A stretch of 64,000 bases of DNA from Mesobacillus subterraneus (GCF_003937825.1 NZ_RSFW01000020.1:62001-126000), one strand, 5' to 3'; counted from the stretch's first letter, positions 11,335 to 20,513 are shown. Notes: a model not told the origin generated them from the letters alone. Numbers and translations are program-made.

Positions 11335-12177
11335 ATGGAGAATAGAGCTGAGAATCGAATCATTCCTGTCACTTCAATTGATAGTGGAGATGTTGAGCAG
11401 ATTGCCCATGACGTGCATTACATGAATATCCAGATTGTGAACCTTTGTTTTTACGGAATGCCTGGAGACCAGAAAGATTGGGTTCTAATCGATGCCGGGA
11501 TGCCCCGGTCGTCTGATGTTATTTTTGAGGAGGCGGAAAGGCTGTTTGGCGCAAATAATCCGCCGAAAGCGATCATCCTCACCCATGGCCATTTTGATCA
11601 TGTCGGAGCACTCGTGGAGCTGGTGGAACGCTGGAACGTCAATGTCTACGCACATGAGCTCGAGATGCCTTATCTGTCAGGGGTCAAGAATTATCCTGAG
11701 CCAGACCCAACGGTCGATGGCGGCCTGCTTGCCAAAGCGGCGAAGCTCTATCCAAATGAAGCAATCAAACTCGGAAATCACGTAAAGGCGTTGCCGCTCG
11801 ATGGGACGGTTCCCGAAATGGATGGCTGGCGCTGGATTCATACTCCAGGGCACACACCGGGGCATATTTCATTGTTCCGTGATTCCGACAGGACATTGAT
11901 TGCCGGGGATGCGTTTGTGACGGTCAAACAAGAGTCGCTTTATAAGGTAGTCACGCAGAAGAAGGAAATCAGCGGGCCGCCCCGCTATTTGACTACGAAC
12001 TGGGAACACGCGCGCAAATCGGTAGAAGAGTTGTATGCCCTCCGCCCTGCACGTGCTATAACCGGACACGGCAGGCCCATGGAAGGCGAGGAACTTGAAA
12101 GGAATCTGGATTTATTGGTACGCGATTTCGAGAAGATCGCAGTGCCCGATCATGGACGGTTTGTGGACGGGGATTAA
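11335..12177 (+). CDS. Metallo-beta-lactamase-fold hydrolase
   Basis: A 280-residue cytoplasmic protein with the full binuclear metal set. THGHFDH (H84, H86, D88, H89) is followed by HTPGHTPGHIS (third histidine), AGDAFVT (bridging Asp) and TGHGRPM (last histidine). This places it in the glyoxalase II / MBL hydrolase superfamily. The active-site layout resembles hydrolases of thioesters, lactones or phosphoesters, and the substrate cannot be assigned. The ATG at 11335 follows AAAAGGAGG closely. No partner gene is nearby; a phased repeat array lies downstream in the convergent gap. Confidence 0.85.
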   Translation: MENRAENRIIPVTSIDSGDVEQIAHDVHYMNIQIVNLCFYGMPGDQKDWVLIDAGMPRSSDVIFEEAERLFGANNPPKAIILTHGHFDHVGALVELVERWNVNVYAHELEMPYLSGVKNYPEPDPTVDGGLLAKAAKLYPNEAIKLGNHVKALPLDGTVPEMDGWRWIHTPGHTPGHISLFRDSDRTLIAGDAFVTVKQESLYKVVTQKKEISGPPRYLTTNWEHARKSVEELYALRPARAITGHGRPMEGEELERNLDLLVRDFEKIAVPDHGRFVDGD

Positions 12178-12279
12178 GAATAAGCTCGGGGCTAGCTCAT
12201 TTTTTAAGTTAAAATAGGATGTTCGTTTAATCTCTTATATTAAAAAACAGTAAAAAAAGTAAAGCCGTTTCATTTTTCA

Positions 12280-12391
12280 AGTTGGTCGATATAATTGTGG
12301 ATGTGGTCGATATATTGAAAAATTCGCCGATATATTGAAAAATCTGGTCGATATATCTAAAAATCCGCTGATATATTTAAAAATGTGGTCG
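12280..12391. repeat. Phased intergenic array B: second copy of the GGTCGATATAT array
   Basis: Aligned core bases fall at 12287, 12308, 12328, 12349, 12369 and 12390, with spacings 21, 20, 21, 20, 21. Core types run GGTC, GGTC, CGCC, GGTC, CGCT, GGTC. Both order and spacing equal those of the array at 2685-2800, so the two are homologous copies about 9.6 kb apart. This copy lies between converging genes (MBL hydrolase and yvoF). The rest of the gap (12178-12279, 12392-12639) shows no gene. Confidence 0.9.
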
Positions 12392-12639
12392 TAAAAGGTT
12401 ACCACCGGTAATCCTTACTACTATCTGTATCCTTTTTTGCATGCCAAACCATCTCAGCCAGCGAATATTTAGCTAATAAGAGGAAAAAAATTCTAATTTA
12501 TATCTTTTTCACATTGATTCACACCGTTTGGGAGTGATTTGCTGCGACGTGTGATAAATGTACGGTGATTGTTCCCAGCAAAACTTAACTGATTTTCCGC
12601 ACCAGGAAGCCGATCCGAAATCAATAACTCTCCGAAATA

Positions 12640-12673
12640 AAAGCGAAGCGGAAACAATTCCGCTTCGCTTTTA
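12640..12673 (-). terminator. Terminator of the hprK-yvoF gene group
   Basis: AAGCGAAGCGGA and TCCGCTTCGCTT form a perfect stem around a short loop (12641-12670). The A-rich left flank supplies a U-run for leftward transcription. It touches the yvoF stop codon. Confidence 0.85.
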
Positions 12674-13210
12674 TTCTGTCCGGGCTTGTCCGTAAATTTC
12701 ATCGTCTGCCCAGCGCTGTGCCAGTTCTTCTTTTGTATAGATGACCCGCATGGGGTTGCCGCCGACGAATGCTCCTTCGGGTACGTCTTTATGGACGAGG
12801 GTGCCGGCGGAGACGATGGCGCCATCGCCGATTTTGATGCCGGGCATGATCGTTGAGTTGGCGCCGATCATGACTTCGCTGCCGATTTCGACGTCGCCGA
12901 GGCGGTATTCTTTGATTAAATATTCGTGCGCAAGGATGGTCGTGTTGTAGCCGATGACCGTGTTGCGGCCGACGGAGATTTTTTCCGGGAACATCACGTC
13001 CAGCATGACCATCAGCGCAAATGATGTCTGGTCGCCGACCTTCATCCGGAGAAAATTGCGGTACAGCCAGTTTTTCATGCCGAGAAATGGCGTGTAGCGC
13101 GCGACCTGGATGACGACGAAATTTTTGACGACCTTCCAAAACGGAACGGTTTTATATACATGCCATAGTGAATTTGCGCCTTCGACTCGGTAACGCGTCG
13201 TCCTTCGCAT
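12671..13210 (-). CDS. yvoF: Hexapeptide-repeat acyltransferase, YvoF
   Basis: A 179-residue left-handed beta-helix protein of the LacA/NodL/maltose acetyltransferase type. Hexapeptide repeats run from about residue 75 to 160 (ISVGRNTVIGYNTTILA, VEIGSEVMIGANSTIM, IGDGAIVSAGTLVHKDV). The conserved catalytic His is probably in LAHEYL. A helical N-terminal ~70 residues precede them. It lies 4 bases after ppaX, as in B. subtilis. The acceptor is unknown. Confidence 0.88.
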   Translation of the reverse strand: MRRTTRYRVEGANSLWHVYKTVPFWKVVKNFVVIQVARYTPFLGMKNWLYRNFLRMKVGDQTSFALMVMLDVMFPEKISVGRNTVIGYNTTILAHEYLIKEYRLGDVEIGSEVMIGANSTIMPGIKIGDGAIVSAGTLVHKDVPEGAFVGGNPMRVIYTKEELAQRWADDEIYGQARTE

Positions 13211-13214
13211 CTTC

Positions 13215-13859
13215 TTACACCCCGAGGATTGGCAGGATATCAGCCATATTTTCCAGGATATAGTCTGGCTTGTATTCCTCTAGATGCTCTCTTCCCTTGA
13301 TGGACCAGGATACTCCGGCTGTTTTGGTGCCGGCATTCTTGCCTCCAAGGATATCGTGGTGGTTGTCGCCGACCATGATTGCGCGTTCCGGCGAGGAACC
13401 GAGCAGGTCAAGCGCCTTTAAAAGCGGTTCTGGATCTGGCTTTGCTTTTTCGACATGATCAAGCGCAACGATGACCTCGAAAAATTCATCAAGGCCAGTC
13501 AGCTTCAGACCCATTTGGACAACGTCGGAAAGCTTCGTGGTGACGATTCCTAGATGGAAGCCGTTTTCCTTCAGCGTCCTGACCGTTTCATACACGCCTT
13601 CAAAACTTTTAACCAATAGATCATGGTTTGCCAGGTTGTATGTGCGGTAGGTTTTGATCATTTCCTCATAGCCTTCTGCATCCATTGCTTCGAAAGTTTC
13701 CTTCAACGACGGCCCTAGAAACGGCAGGACATCCTCCCGTTTATACTGGCCTGGATAATAGGTTTCCATTGTATGAAGAAACGAGGAAATGATCAGTTCA
13801 TTCGTATCAATCAATGTCCCGTCGAGATCGAACAGGACTGTATCTATTTTATTGCTCAT
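13215..13859 (-). CDS. ppaX: Pyrophosphatase PpaX (HAD family)
   Basis: A 214-residue HAD phosphatase with motif [12 protein letters not shown], motif II GIVTTK, a Lys in [10 protein letters not shown] and motif [10 protein letters not shown]. In B. subtilis PpaX hydrolyses the pyrophosphate released by HprK phosphorylase activity on Ser46-P-HPr. hprK is three genes upstream in the same strand cluster, which supports this role rather than a generic phosphoglycolate phosphatase. Its start overlaps the end of yvoD by 11 bases. Confidence 0.93.
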   Translation of the reverse strand: MSNKIDTVLFDLDGTLIDTNELIISSFLHTMETYYPGQYKREDVLPFLGPSLKETFEAMDAEGYEEMIKTYRTYNLANHDLLVKSFEGVYETVRTLKENGFHLGIVTTKLSDVVQMGLKLTGLDEFFEVIVALDHVEKAKPDPEPLLKALDLLGSSPERAIMVGDNHHDILGGKNAGTKTAGVSWSIKGREHLEEYKPDYILENMADILPILGV

Positions 13860-14793
13860 ATACTGCTTCCTTTCTTTTTGCGAGGTCCGCGCGGTTCCAG
13901 ATGAATGCGACCGCTACTGTCAATAAGATGGCCACTCCAAGGCGAATCAATAACAGAGGCAGCACCGGAATGCCCAGCGGAACAAAAATCAGTGTATCCT
14001 CAATGACTGCATGGCAGGCTACTAGGAAAATGAAGGCCAGTGTGACGTCTTTTTTGCTGACACCATCTTCCTGGACAGCCTGGATCATCACGCCTGCGCC
14101 GTAGGCAAGGCCAATCAGCAGGCCTGCTGCCATCGTTGTAGAGGTATTTTCTTTCATCCCCAGTGCCTTTGTTGCCGGCGCCATCCATCTTGAAAAAACA
14201 GCCAGCCATTGGCGGTCCTTCATGATTTGCACGATGACCATCAGCGGAATGACGATGATCGCCAGCTGGAATATGCCGACTCCCGCCTTCGTAATGCTTT
14301 CAAGCAAAATCAGGCCCCATCCTGATACCTCTTCGCTTTTAGCCGGAACCATTCCATATTTCGCGAGTTCCGATCCGCCATTCCAAACAAGGTTGATAAC
14401 GATGGCAGAAAAAAGCGCAAGACCCAGCCGGACAAGGACAATGATCCAAAGTTTGACGCCAACCTTGACGGCAACACTCGACTCAACGAGCATATTGTGC
14501 GAGAAGCTCAGCATCACCGCGATGATGAAGACTTCTTTTACCGTCAAATCAAGCGTCAATATCGCTCCGATGGCCGCATACAGGTTCAGGAAATTGCCGA
14601 CGACGAGCGGGATTGCTGCATCGCCAGACAGACCGATCAGCGACATCAGCGGCGTGATCAGCTTGATGATCCACGGCAGGACCGGGGTGTATTGCAGGAT
14701 TGATACAATCAGGGTAACCGGAAAAATGACTTTTCCAAGCGACCAGGTTGTATTCAAGCCGACCATTAGTCCCTTTTTCAATGAAGAAACCAT
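13849..14793 (-). CDS. yvoD: Nucleoside-recognition (Gate) domain membrane protein, YvoD
   Basis: A 314-residue polytopic membrane protein with about eight hydrophobic segments. Two copies of the Gate/nucleoside-recognition pattern are seen: [28 protein letters not shown] in the first half, and [26 protein letters not shown] in the second. It sits between lgt and ppaX as in B. subtilis. The family is related to spore-maturation proteins SpmA/SpmB and to nucleoside transporters, but the transported substrate is not established. Confidence 0.88.
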   Translation of the reverse strand: MVSSLKKGLMVGLNTTWSLGKVIFPVTLIVSILQYTPVLPWIIKLITPLMSLIGLSGDAAIPLVVGNFLNLYAAIGAILTLDLTVKEVFIIAVMLSFSHNMLVESSVAVKVGVKLWIIVLVRLGLALFSAIVINLVWNGGSELAKYGMVPAKSEEVSGWGLILLESITKAGVGIFQLAIIVIPLMVIVQIMKDRQWLAVFSRWMAPATKALGMKENTSTTMAAGLLIGLAYGAGVMIQAVQEDGVSKKDVTLAFIFLVACHAVIEDTLIFVPLGIPVLPLLLIRLGVAILLTVAVAFIWNRADLAKRKEAVYEQ

Positions 14794-14868
14794 CGAAACA
14801 TCTCTCCCATTTTTTCAGCCTTTAAACTATGTGTATTTAAAAGCACTTTCTTTTAGTAACCCGAAATT

Positions 14869-15687
14869 CTAATTCTCTTTCTCCAGGTAACGGATTTTCG
14901 AATACCCTTTGACTCTTCTGAAAACCCATAAAGCAATCGCCACCACAATCAGCACGATTGAAATTGTCTGTGCAATCCGCAATGATTCTGTCAGCATCAG
15001 GCTGTCGGTACGCATTCCTTCGACAAAGAAACGGCCGATTGAATACCAGATGACATAGCTGAGGAAGATTTCACCGCGGCCAAGATTGACTCTGCGCAAG
15101 CCCATCAGCAGGATGAAACCGAGCAGGTTCCAGATCGATTCGTATAAAAATGTCGGATGATAATAGGTTCCATTAATATACATCTGATTGATGATGAATT
15201 CTGGCAGGTGCAGGCTTTCCAAGAACGCCCTGCTTACTTCACCGCCGTGTGCCTCCTGGTTCATGAAGTTCCCCCAGCGTCCGATTGCCTGTCCGATGAT
15301 CAGGCTTGGCGCGGCGATATCGGCAAGCTTCCAGAAGGAAACATTCCTTGATTTTGCAAAGAAATAGGCGGTTGCGACCGCTCCGATCAGCGCACCATGG
15401 ATGGCAATTCCGCCATTCCAGATTTTAATGATCTCGGAAGGATACTGGCTGTAATAATCCCATTGAAAAATTACATAGTAAAGTCTTGCAGAGATGATCG
15501 CAATCGGGATGGCCCACAACATCAAATCCGCAAAAATATCTTTCGGCAAACCGCGGCGTTCCCCTTCGCGCATCGCTAGCCATAGTGCCAGTGCGATCCC
15601 CAATCCGATAATGACGCCATACCAGTGGACCTGAATCGGACCGAGTGAAAAGGCAATCGGGTCGATCGGCTGAATATTTTTTTCCAT
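14869..15687 (-). CDS. lgt: Prolipoprotein diacylglyceryl transferase Lgt
   Basis: A 272-residue integral membrane enzyme with seven predicted membrane segments. It transfers diacylglycerol from phosphatidylglycerol to the lipobox Cys of prelipoproteins. Hallmarks are [10 protein letters not shown], the [12 protein letters not shown] loop with its essential His, and the Lgt signature [13 protein letters not shown]. The late [13 protein letters not shown] region is also typical. In-window clients could include the beta-propeller lipoprotein at 47184-48260. Length is normal. Confidence 0.97.
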   Translation of the reverse strand: MEKNIQPIDPIAFSLGPIQVHWYGVIIGLGIALALWLAMREGERRGLPKDIFADLMLWAIPIAIISARLYYVIFQWDYYSQYPSEIIKIWNGGIAIHGALIGAVATAYFFAKSRNVSFWKLADIAAPSLIIGQAIGRWGNFMNQEAHGGEVSRAFLESLHLPEFIINQMYINGTYYHPTFLYESIWNLLGFILLMGLRRVNLGRGEIFLSYVIWYSIGRFFVEGMRTDSLMLTESLRIAQTISIVLIVVAIALWVFRRVKGYSKIRYLEKEN

Positions 15688-15739
15688 GTCATTTCCCCTT
15701 TTTCTATCGAAAATCTTATTCTTCTTTTACAAAAAAGTC

Positions 15740-15759
15740 TTAATCAAACGTTTGATTAA
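15740..15759. repeat. 20-bp perfect palindrome, copy 1
   Basis: TTAATCAAACGTTTGATTAA is perfectly self-complementary and lies in the 100-base gap between hprK and lgt. An identical copy is at 33074-33093. It is the size of a dimeric repressor operator but has no poly-T tail, so it is not an obvious terminator. Confidence 0.85.
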
Positions 15760-15787
15760 ACTCTCTTCATCGCTGAATGATCAAGCT

Positions 15788-16723
15788 TTAATGTTCATCA
15801 TGGTCGCCGTCTTCGATGACATCGGACAGCCTGTTGGTGAATTGCTCGGCAGCGTTCATTCCCATGCGCTTCAGTCGGAAGTTCATTGCTGCAACCTCGA
15901 TGATGACAGCAAGGTTCCGGCCTGGACGAACCGGGATGGTCAGCTTGGTCACATCGGTGTCGAGGATTTTCATTTTTTCTTCATCGAGTCCAAGTCTGTC
16001 ATACGATTTTTTCTGGTCCCAGATTTCAAGGTCGATGATTAAGGAAATCCGCTTATGTGAACGGACTGCACCTGCGCCAAACAATGTCATTACATTAATG
16101 ATGCCTACTCCGCGGATTTCAAGGAGATGCTCAATTAATTCAGGTGAGTTCCCCACAAGATTACCGATGTCTTCCTGGCGGATTTCGACGCAATCATCGG
16201 CTACAAGGCGGTGGCCTCGTTTCACCAATTCAAGCGCGGTCTCACTTTTACCGACTCCGCTTTTGCCTGTGATCAGGACGCCGATACCGTAAAGGTCAAC
16301 AAGGACACCGTGGACAGCAGTTGTCGGTGCGAGCTTGCTTTCAAGGTAGTTCGTCAAATGGCTGGAGAACCTTGTAGTCTTCAGCTTGGAGCGCATGACC
16401 GGAACCGATTCGCGTTCCGCTGCTTCAACCAGTTCGGGTGGGACCTCCATATCTCTGGTGACAATGATGCCCGGAGTGATATCGGTGCATAATTTCTCCA
16501 TCCTTGATGCCCTGTCACGGGGGTCGAGCTTCTCAAAGAATGTCAGCTCCGTTTTACCGAGCAGCTGAATGCGCTCTGCAGGATAATATTCAAAATAGCC
16601 GGCAATTTCGAGACCCGGCCTTGAAATGTCTGTCGTTGTGATTGGACGGTTGATGCCTTCTTCCCCACATACGAGTTCCAGGTCAAATTTCTTGATGATG
16701 TCTATTGTTCGGACTTTCGGCAA
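15788..16723 (-). CDS. hprK: HPr kinase/phosphorylase HprK
   Basis: A 311-residue bifunctional enzyme that phosphorylates Ser46 of HPr and Crh with ATP (or PPi) and reverses it, controlling CcpA-mediated catabolite repression. The P-loop [19 protein letters not shown] lies near residue 150. [12 protein letters not shown] and the HprK signature [20 protein letters not shown] follow. TTG at 16723 is chosen: AAAGGAGG lies just upstream, and the protein then begins MPKVRTIDI with the expected ~310 length. It heads the lgt-yvoD-ppaX-yvoF cluster, diverging from murP. Confidence 0.96.
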   Translation of the reverse strand: MPKVRTIDIIKKFDLELVCGEEGINRPITTTDISRPGLEIAGYFEYYPAERIQLLGKTELTFFEKLDPRDRASRMEKLCTDITPGIIVTRDMEVPPELVEAAERESVPVMRSKLKTTRFSSHLTNYLESKLAPTTAVHGVLVDLYGIGVLITGKSGVGKSETALELVKRGHRLVADDCVEIRQEDIGNLVGNSPELIEHLLEIRGVGIINVMTLFGAGAVRSHKRISLIIDLEIWDQKKSYDRLGLDEEKMKILDTDVTKLTIPVRPGRNLAVIIEVAAMNFRLKRMGMNAAEQFTNRLSDVIEDGDHDEH

Positions 16724-16837
16724 AGAAGTTCCTCCTTTAAAAGAGTTGATGAATTCCACATGATTACAATACTTTTTATTTTAGCACTTTTTCATGAAGA
16801 ACCAAATAGAAGGAGCCAAAAAACGGAATTCCTCTGC

Positions 16838-16849
16838 TGGTATTGACCA
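16838..16849. promoter_or_regulatory. NagR-type operator upstream of murP, site 1
   Basis: TGGTATTGACCA resembles the GntR/HutC dre element (TGGTCTAGACCA) bound by NagR/YvoA and DasR. It is related to three further sites, at 16890, 20439 and 20479. It lies upstream of the proposed murP promoter. Operator assignment is inference from sequence and context. Confidence 0.65.
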
Positions 16850-16889
16850 ATGACATATTACTATGACCAGCTGGTAAATATTTTTAAAA

Positions 16890-16901
16890 AGGTATAGACA
16901 A
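16890..16901. promoter_or_regulatory. NagR-type operator upstream of murP, site 2, over the -35 box
   Basis: AGGTATAGACAA matches the same dre-like pattern. It contains the proposed -35 hexamer TAGACA (16895-16900), so a bound repressor would block RNA polymerase. The nagA promoter has the same arrangement. Confidence 0.65.
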
Positions 16902-16924
16902 CTATACAGTACGCTTGTTATCAT
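16895..16924 (+). promoter_or_regulatory. Probable sigma-A promoter of murP-mupG-murQ
   Basis: TAGACA (-35, 16895-16900) and TATCAT (-10, 16919-16924) are 18 bases apart, with a predicted start near 16931. The spacing and -35 hexamer equal those of the nagA promoter. Confidence 0.55.
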
Positions 16925-16929
16925 CAGAT

Positions 16930-16943
16930 TGTAAGCGAGTTCA
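16930..16943 (+). promoter_or_regulatory. Probable CcpA cre site at the murP start point
   Basis: TGTAAGCGAGTTCA matches the catabolite-responsive element TGWAANCGNTNWCA at all fixed positions but one. It overlaps the predicted transcription start, a repressing position for CcpA with Ser-P-HPr. hprK, which makes Ser-P-HPr, is transcribed divergently from the same gap. Confidence 0.65.
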
Positions 16944-16985
16944 TTTTAATTTTTCTGATTATTTTACAAAAGAGGGGGAAATACC

Positions 16986-18362
16986 ATGCGTAATGAGGAA
17001 CGCCTGGCAAAAGAGATACTTGAGCAGCTTGGCGGCGCGGGCAATATTGCTGATGTTGCTTCGTGCATGACCCGACTTCGTGTCAAGCCGGCGGATTACG
17101 GTAAAGTCAATATTGCCGGCATCAAGAAAATTGACGGCGTGCTCGGTGTCGTCGAAGAAGAAACATTGCAGATCATTCTTGGACCGGGAATTGTCACCAA
17201 AGTGGCGAACGAAGTTTCCGAGATTACCGGAAAAAGTGCGAGACTCGTAGACGAGAGCGATCCAAATCCGTTTGAAGGACTTGCTGGCCGGACAAAGGAT
17301 GAGCTGAACAAGAAAAACTCCACTCCATTTAAATTGTTCCTGCGCAAGATTGCCAGCATATTCATCCCGCTGATTCCTGCGATTGTCGCTTCTGGTTTGA
17401 TTGCGGGAATTACGAATGTTATTGTTCGTTCCGAAATCATTGATCCAGAATCAGCGTTCATCCAAATTCTGAACCTGATCGGCTGGGGAATCTTCGGTTA
17501 TCTGGGCGTCTTCGTCGGCATCAACACTGCGCGTGAGTTCGGTGGTTCTCCTGCCCTGGGCGGTGCTGCCGGCATCCTGATCATCAACCCGGGCCTTGCG
17601 AATATCACATTGTTTGGCGAAGCACTTGTGCCGGGACGCGGCGGCCTGATCGGCGTTATGCTTGCTGCGGTGTTTATCGCATGGCTTGAAAAACGCATCC
17701 GTAAATTTGTTCCTGCTTCACTGGATATCATTTTCACTCCTACTCTATCATTATTGATTACTGGCATTGCTACTCTATTCGTTCTGCAGCCTGTCGGCGG
17801 CCTCATTTCCGACCTGATCACGAAAGGCTTGCTTGGCCTGCTTGATTTCGGCGGCATTGTTGCCGGGCTGGTCCTTGCCGGAACCTTCCTGCCGCTTGTT
17901 GTGACGGGCTTGCACCAGGGCCTTACACCGGTGCATATGGAATTGATCAACACGATTGGCGATGACCCGCTTCTGCCGATCCTGGCAATGGGTGGCGCCG
18001 GCCAGGTTGGTGCGGCATTCGCGATCTATTTTAAAACAAAGAATGAGAGACTGAAGAAGGTCATCAAAGGCGGTCTTCCTGTCGGTATGCTCGGAATCGG
18101 TGAACCGCTGATATTCGGGGTTACCCTTCCGCTTGGCCGTCCATTCCTGACAGCATGTCTCGGCGCAGCTGTCGGCGGAGCCTTCCAGGCGTTCTTTAAA
18201 ATCGCGACGATTGCCATCGGTGTTTCGGGAATCCCGCTTGCATTCCTTGTCCATACGAACCAAATCCTGCTTTACCTGCTCGGCCTGCTGATTGCCTACA
18301 TTTTCGGGTTCATCTTCACCTGGACGTTTGGCTTCAAGGACGAGATGGCAAAGGATATTTAA
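16986..18362 (+). CDS. murP: PTS transporter subunit EIIBC for N-acetylmuramic acid (MurP-like)
   Basis: A 458-residue EIIB-EIIC fusion. The EIIB domain (1-~85) has the phospho-cysteine in ASCMTRLRV (C27). The EIIC domain has about ten membrane segments, beginning at IASIFIPLIPAIVASGLIAG. No EIIA domain is present, so phosphate must come from another EIIA, as for MurP of B. subtilis and E. coli. The assignment to MurNAc rests on the next two genes, which act on MurNAc-6-phosphate compounds; a related sugar or disaccharide cannot be excluded. AGAGGGGG lies just before the ATG. Confidence 0.85.
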   Translation: MRNEERLAKEILEQLGGAGNIADVASCMTRLRVKPADYGKVNIAGIKKIDGVLGVVEEETLQIILGPGIVTKVANEVSEITGKSARLVDESDPNPFEGLAGRTKDELNKKNSTPFKLFLRKIASIFIPLIPAIVASGLIAGITNVIVRSEIIDPESAFIQILNLIGWGIFGYLGVFVGINTAREFGGSPALGGAAGILIINPGLANITLFGEALVPGRGGLIGVMLAAVFIAWLEKRIRKFVPASLDIIFTPTLSLLITGIATLFVLQPVGGLISDLITKGLLGLLDFGGIVAGLVLAGTFLPLVVTGLHQGLTPVHMELINTIGDDPLLPILAMGGAGQVGAAFAIYFKTKNERLKKVIKGGLPVGMLGIGEPLIFGVTLPLGRPFLTACLGAAVGGAFQAFFKIATIAIGVSGIPLAFLVHTNQILLYLLGLLIAYIFGFIFTWTFGFKDEMAKDI

Positions 18363-18451
18363 TTGAATAACCTGAAAGGAGGAGAGCCGCTTTCCTCCTT
18401 TCTTCTTTTCTCGCAAACTTCTATCATAGTTTTAGATTTGGAGGCTTGAAC

Positions 18452-19537
18452 ATGCTAGGCATTTCCGTTTATTTGAACAAAGACCGCAGGGAAAAAAATG
18501 CGGTCTGGATTGAAAAAGCAGCCCGACATGGACTGACTTCCATCTTCACCTCTTTACATATACCTGAGGATAATCCAGCAGATTACAAGGAACTTCTGCA
18601 AGAGCTTGGGGCACTGGCGAAAAAGCACGGAATGGAGCTGATGGCTGATGTTTCGCCCCGGTCATTGGATTATCTTGGGCTTGAATGGGAGCATTATGAA
18701 AAACTGCTTGATTGGGGCTTATCCGGGATTCGAGCGGATTATGGATTCACAACCAGGCAGGTCGTGGAGTTATCGCATAAAATGAAGATAGGAATCAATG
18801 CCAGCACGGTTACGAAAAATGAACTCGAGGAATGGATTGGTGCTGGGTTGAAAACAGCAAACGTGGAGGCATGGCACAATTTTTACCCGCGTCCTGAAAC
18901 CGGGCTGGATACACCTTTCCTTATTGAACGAAACAAAATGTTCCGCTCAATGGGTATCACCACCATGGCTTTCGTGCCAGGAGATCAGGATCAGCGCGGA
19001 CCTGTATTTGCCGGCCTGCCCACGCTTGAAAAACACCGGAGCAGTTTGCCGCACATCGCTGCTGCGGAGCTGTTGTATTCCTGTTTTACCGATAAGATCC
19101 TGATTGGAGACCATGCTGCCAGCGATGATCAGCTTGCATTGCTATGTTCCCTTGACAAAAAGATCATTCCGCTGCGTGTTGAAGCCCTGAATTGGCCACA
19201 GACAGAATTATTGGCGGCGCCACTGACCAACCGGATGGACCCTGCCCGTGATGTCATCCGCGCTGTTGAATCTCGGTCTTATGCTTTAAAAGGAGACAAG
19301 CACCTCCCTCCTCTGAATCAAACGGAACGTCCTGGAGGGACGATCACTATTGACAATGAGTTATACGGGCGGTATGCAGGTGAATTGCAGATTACGGTGA
19401 ACGACCTCCCCCGTGATGAGAAAGTGAACTGCATCGGAAGAGTAATTGAGGAAGATCTGCCATTGCTTTCGCAAATAGGCGCAGGGCAAAAATTTCAATT
19501 TATTGTGAGGGATGAACATGGAAATCGCAAAGCTTAA
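18452..19537 (+). CDS. mupG: 6-phospho-N-acetylmuramidase MupG (DUF871 family)
   Basis: A 361-residue protein of the DUF871 family. It has a TIM-barrel N-terminal part (ISVYLNKDRREKN, IFTSLHIPEDN, MADVSPRSLDYLGL, GIRADYGF) and a C-terminal cyclophilin-like barrel (~245-361). Characterised members (MupG of Staphylococcus aureus) cleave MurNAc-6P-GlcNAc into MurNAc-6P and GlcNAc. ATG at 18452 is preferred because GGAGG is 7 bases upstream; an in-frame TTG at 18446 sits only one base after it. The end overlaps murQ by 20 bases, so the two are translationally linked. Confidence 0.85.
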   Translation: MLGISVYLNKDRREKNAVWIEKAARHGLTSIFTSLHIPEDNPADYKELLQELGALAKKHGMELMADVSPRSLDYLGLEWEHYEKLLDWGLSGIRADYGFTTRQVVELSHKMKIGINASTVTKNELEEWIGAGLKTANVEAWHNFYPRPETGLDTPFLIERNKMFRSMGITTMAFVPGDQDQRGPVFAGLPTLEKHRSSLPHIAAAELLYSCFTDKILIGDHAASDDQLALLCSLDKKIIPLRVEALNWPQTELLAAPLTNRMDPARDVIRAVESRSYALKGDKHLPPLNQTERPGGTITIDNELYGRYAGELQITVNDLPRDEKVNCIGRVIEEDLPLLSQIGAGQKFQFIVRDEHGNRKA

Positions 19538-20432
19538 TACAGAACAGCAGAACCCGAAAACAATGAATATCGACTTGATGTCGACCGAGGAAATCATCAC
19601 CGTCATCAACCAGGAGGACACGCTCGTTCCGAATGTGCTCGCAAGGCAGGTTCCGACTATTTCGGAGGTGGTAGACAGGATTGTTGAGGCCTTCAAGAAA
19701 GGCGGACGGCTGATCTATATCGGCGCCGGCACTTCCGGGCGTCTCGGAATCATCGACGCTTCCGAATGCCCTCCGACCTTCGGAACCCCCCCTGCCCTGG
19801 TCGTCGGAATCATTGCCGGTGGCAAAGAAGCAATGACAGAAGCCCTTGAAGGTGTCGAGGATGATAAACAGCAGGGACAGGCTGATCTGGAAAACATCTC
19901 CCTCACTCCTGATGATATTGTAGTCGGCATTGCAGCAAGCGGACGGACTCCTTATACAATCGGAGCGTTGGAATATGCGAAAAAGATCGGTGCACAAACT
20001 GTTTCCGTTGTCTGCAGTAAAGACTCTGAGATGGAGAATATTTCTGATTACACAATTGCAGCAGTCGTCGGACCTGAAGTCATCACCGGTTCGACGAGGA
20101 TGAAGGCCGGAACCGCACAAAAACTGGTCTTGAACATGCTCTCGACTGCTTCGATGATCAAAATGGGCAAGGTGTATGGCAACCTGATGGTCGATGTCCA
20201 GATGACGAATGAAAAACTCCATAACCGCGCGGTGAACATCGTTAAAATGGCGACAGGCGCGTCAGATGAAGAAGCACGAGCCGCCATCAAGGAGCAAAAC
20301 TACCACACGAAAGCTGCCATCCTCCAAATCACGACCGGCTTGAAGGGCACTGCTGTAAAAGACCTATTGGAAAAACATAATGGCTACCTGCGCGAGGCCA
20401 TTCAGGAGTTTTACAGAGGAGAAGACAAGTAA
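19518..20432 (+). CDS. murQ: N-acetylmuramic acid 6-phosphate etherase MurQ
   Basis: A SIS-domain enzyme of 304 residues that removes lactate from MurNAc-6P to give GlcNAc-6P, the NagA substrate. IYIGAGTSGRLGIIDASECP holds the sugar-phosphate loop. GIAASGRTPYTIGALEYAK is the second SIS loop, and the C-terminal ATGASDEEARAAIKE helix is typical. The second ATG (19518) is chosen because GAGG lies 7 bases upstream; the first (19512) is too close to it. Together with mupG and nagA it forms a complete path from MurNAc-6P-GlcNAc to GlcN-6P. Confidence 0.95.
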   Translation: MEIAKLNTEQQNPKTMNIDLMSTEEIITVINQEDTLVPNVLARQVPTISEVVDRIVEAFKKGGRLIYIGAGTSGRLGIIDASECPPTFGTPPALVVGIIAGGKEAMTEALEGVEDDKQQGQADLENISLTPDDIVVGIAASGRTPYTIGALEYAKKIGAQTVSVVCSKDSEMENISDYTIAAVVGPEVITGSTRMKAGTAQKLVLNMLSTASMIKMGKVYGNLMVDVQMTNEKLHNRAVNIVKMATGASDEEARAAIKEQNYHTKAAILQITTGLKGTAVKDLLEKHNGYLREAIQEFYRGEDK

Positions 20433-20438
20433 GGTTAC

Positions 20439-20450
20439 TTGTATATACCA
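20439..20450. promoter_or_regulatory. NagR-type operator upstream of nagA, site 1
   Basis: TTGTATATACCA reads TGGTATATACAA on the minus strand, the same dre-like pattern as the other three sites. It is exactly 40 bases upstream of the site over the nagA -35 box, so both would lie on one face of the helix. Confidence 0.6.
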
Positions 20451-20478
20451 CGCAAAAATACCTATTCCCCCTGAGTGC

Positions 20479-20513
20479 TGGTATAGACAGCTCATTGCCG
20501 ATATTAGTATAAT
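20479..20513 (+). promoter_or_regulatory. nagA promoter with NagR-type operator over the -35 box
   Basis: The operator TGGTATAGACAG (20479-20490) contains the -35 hexamer TAGACA (20484-20489). An 18-base spacer leads to a perfect TATAAT -10 (20508-20513). This copies the design of the murP promoter, which argues for joint control of both units by the NagR encoded at the end of this operon. Confidence 0.75.
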
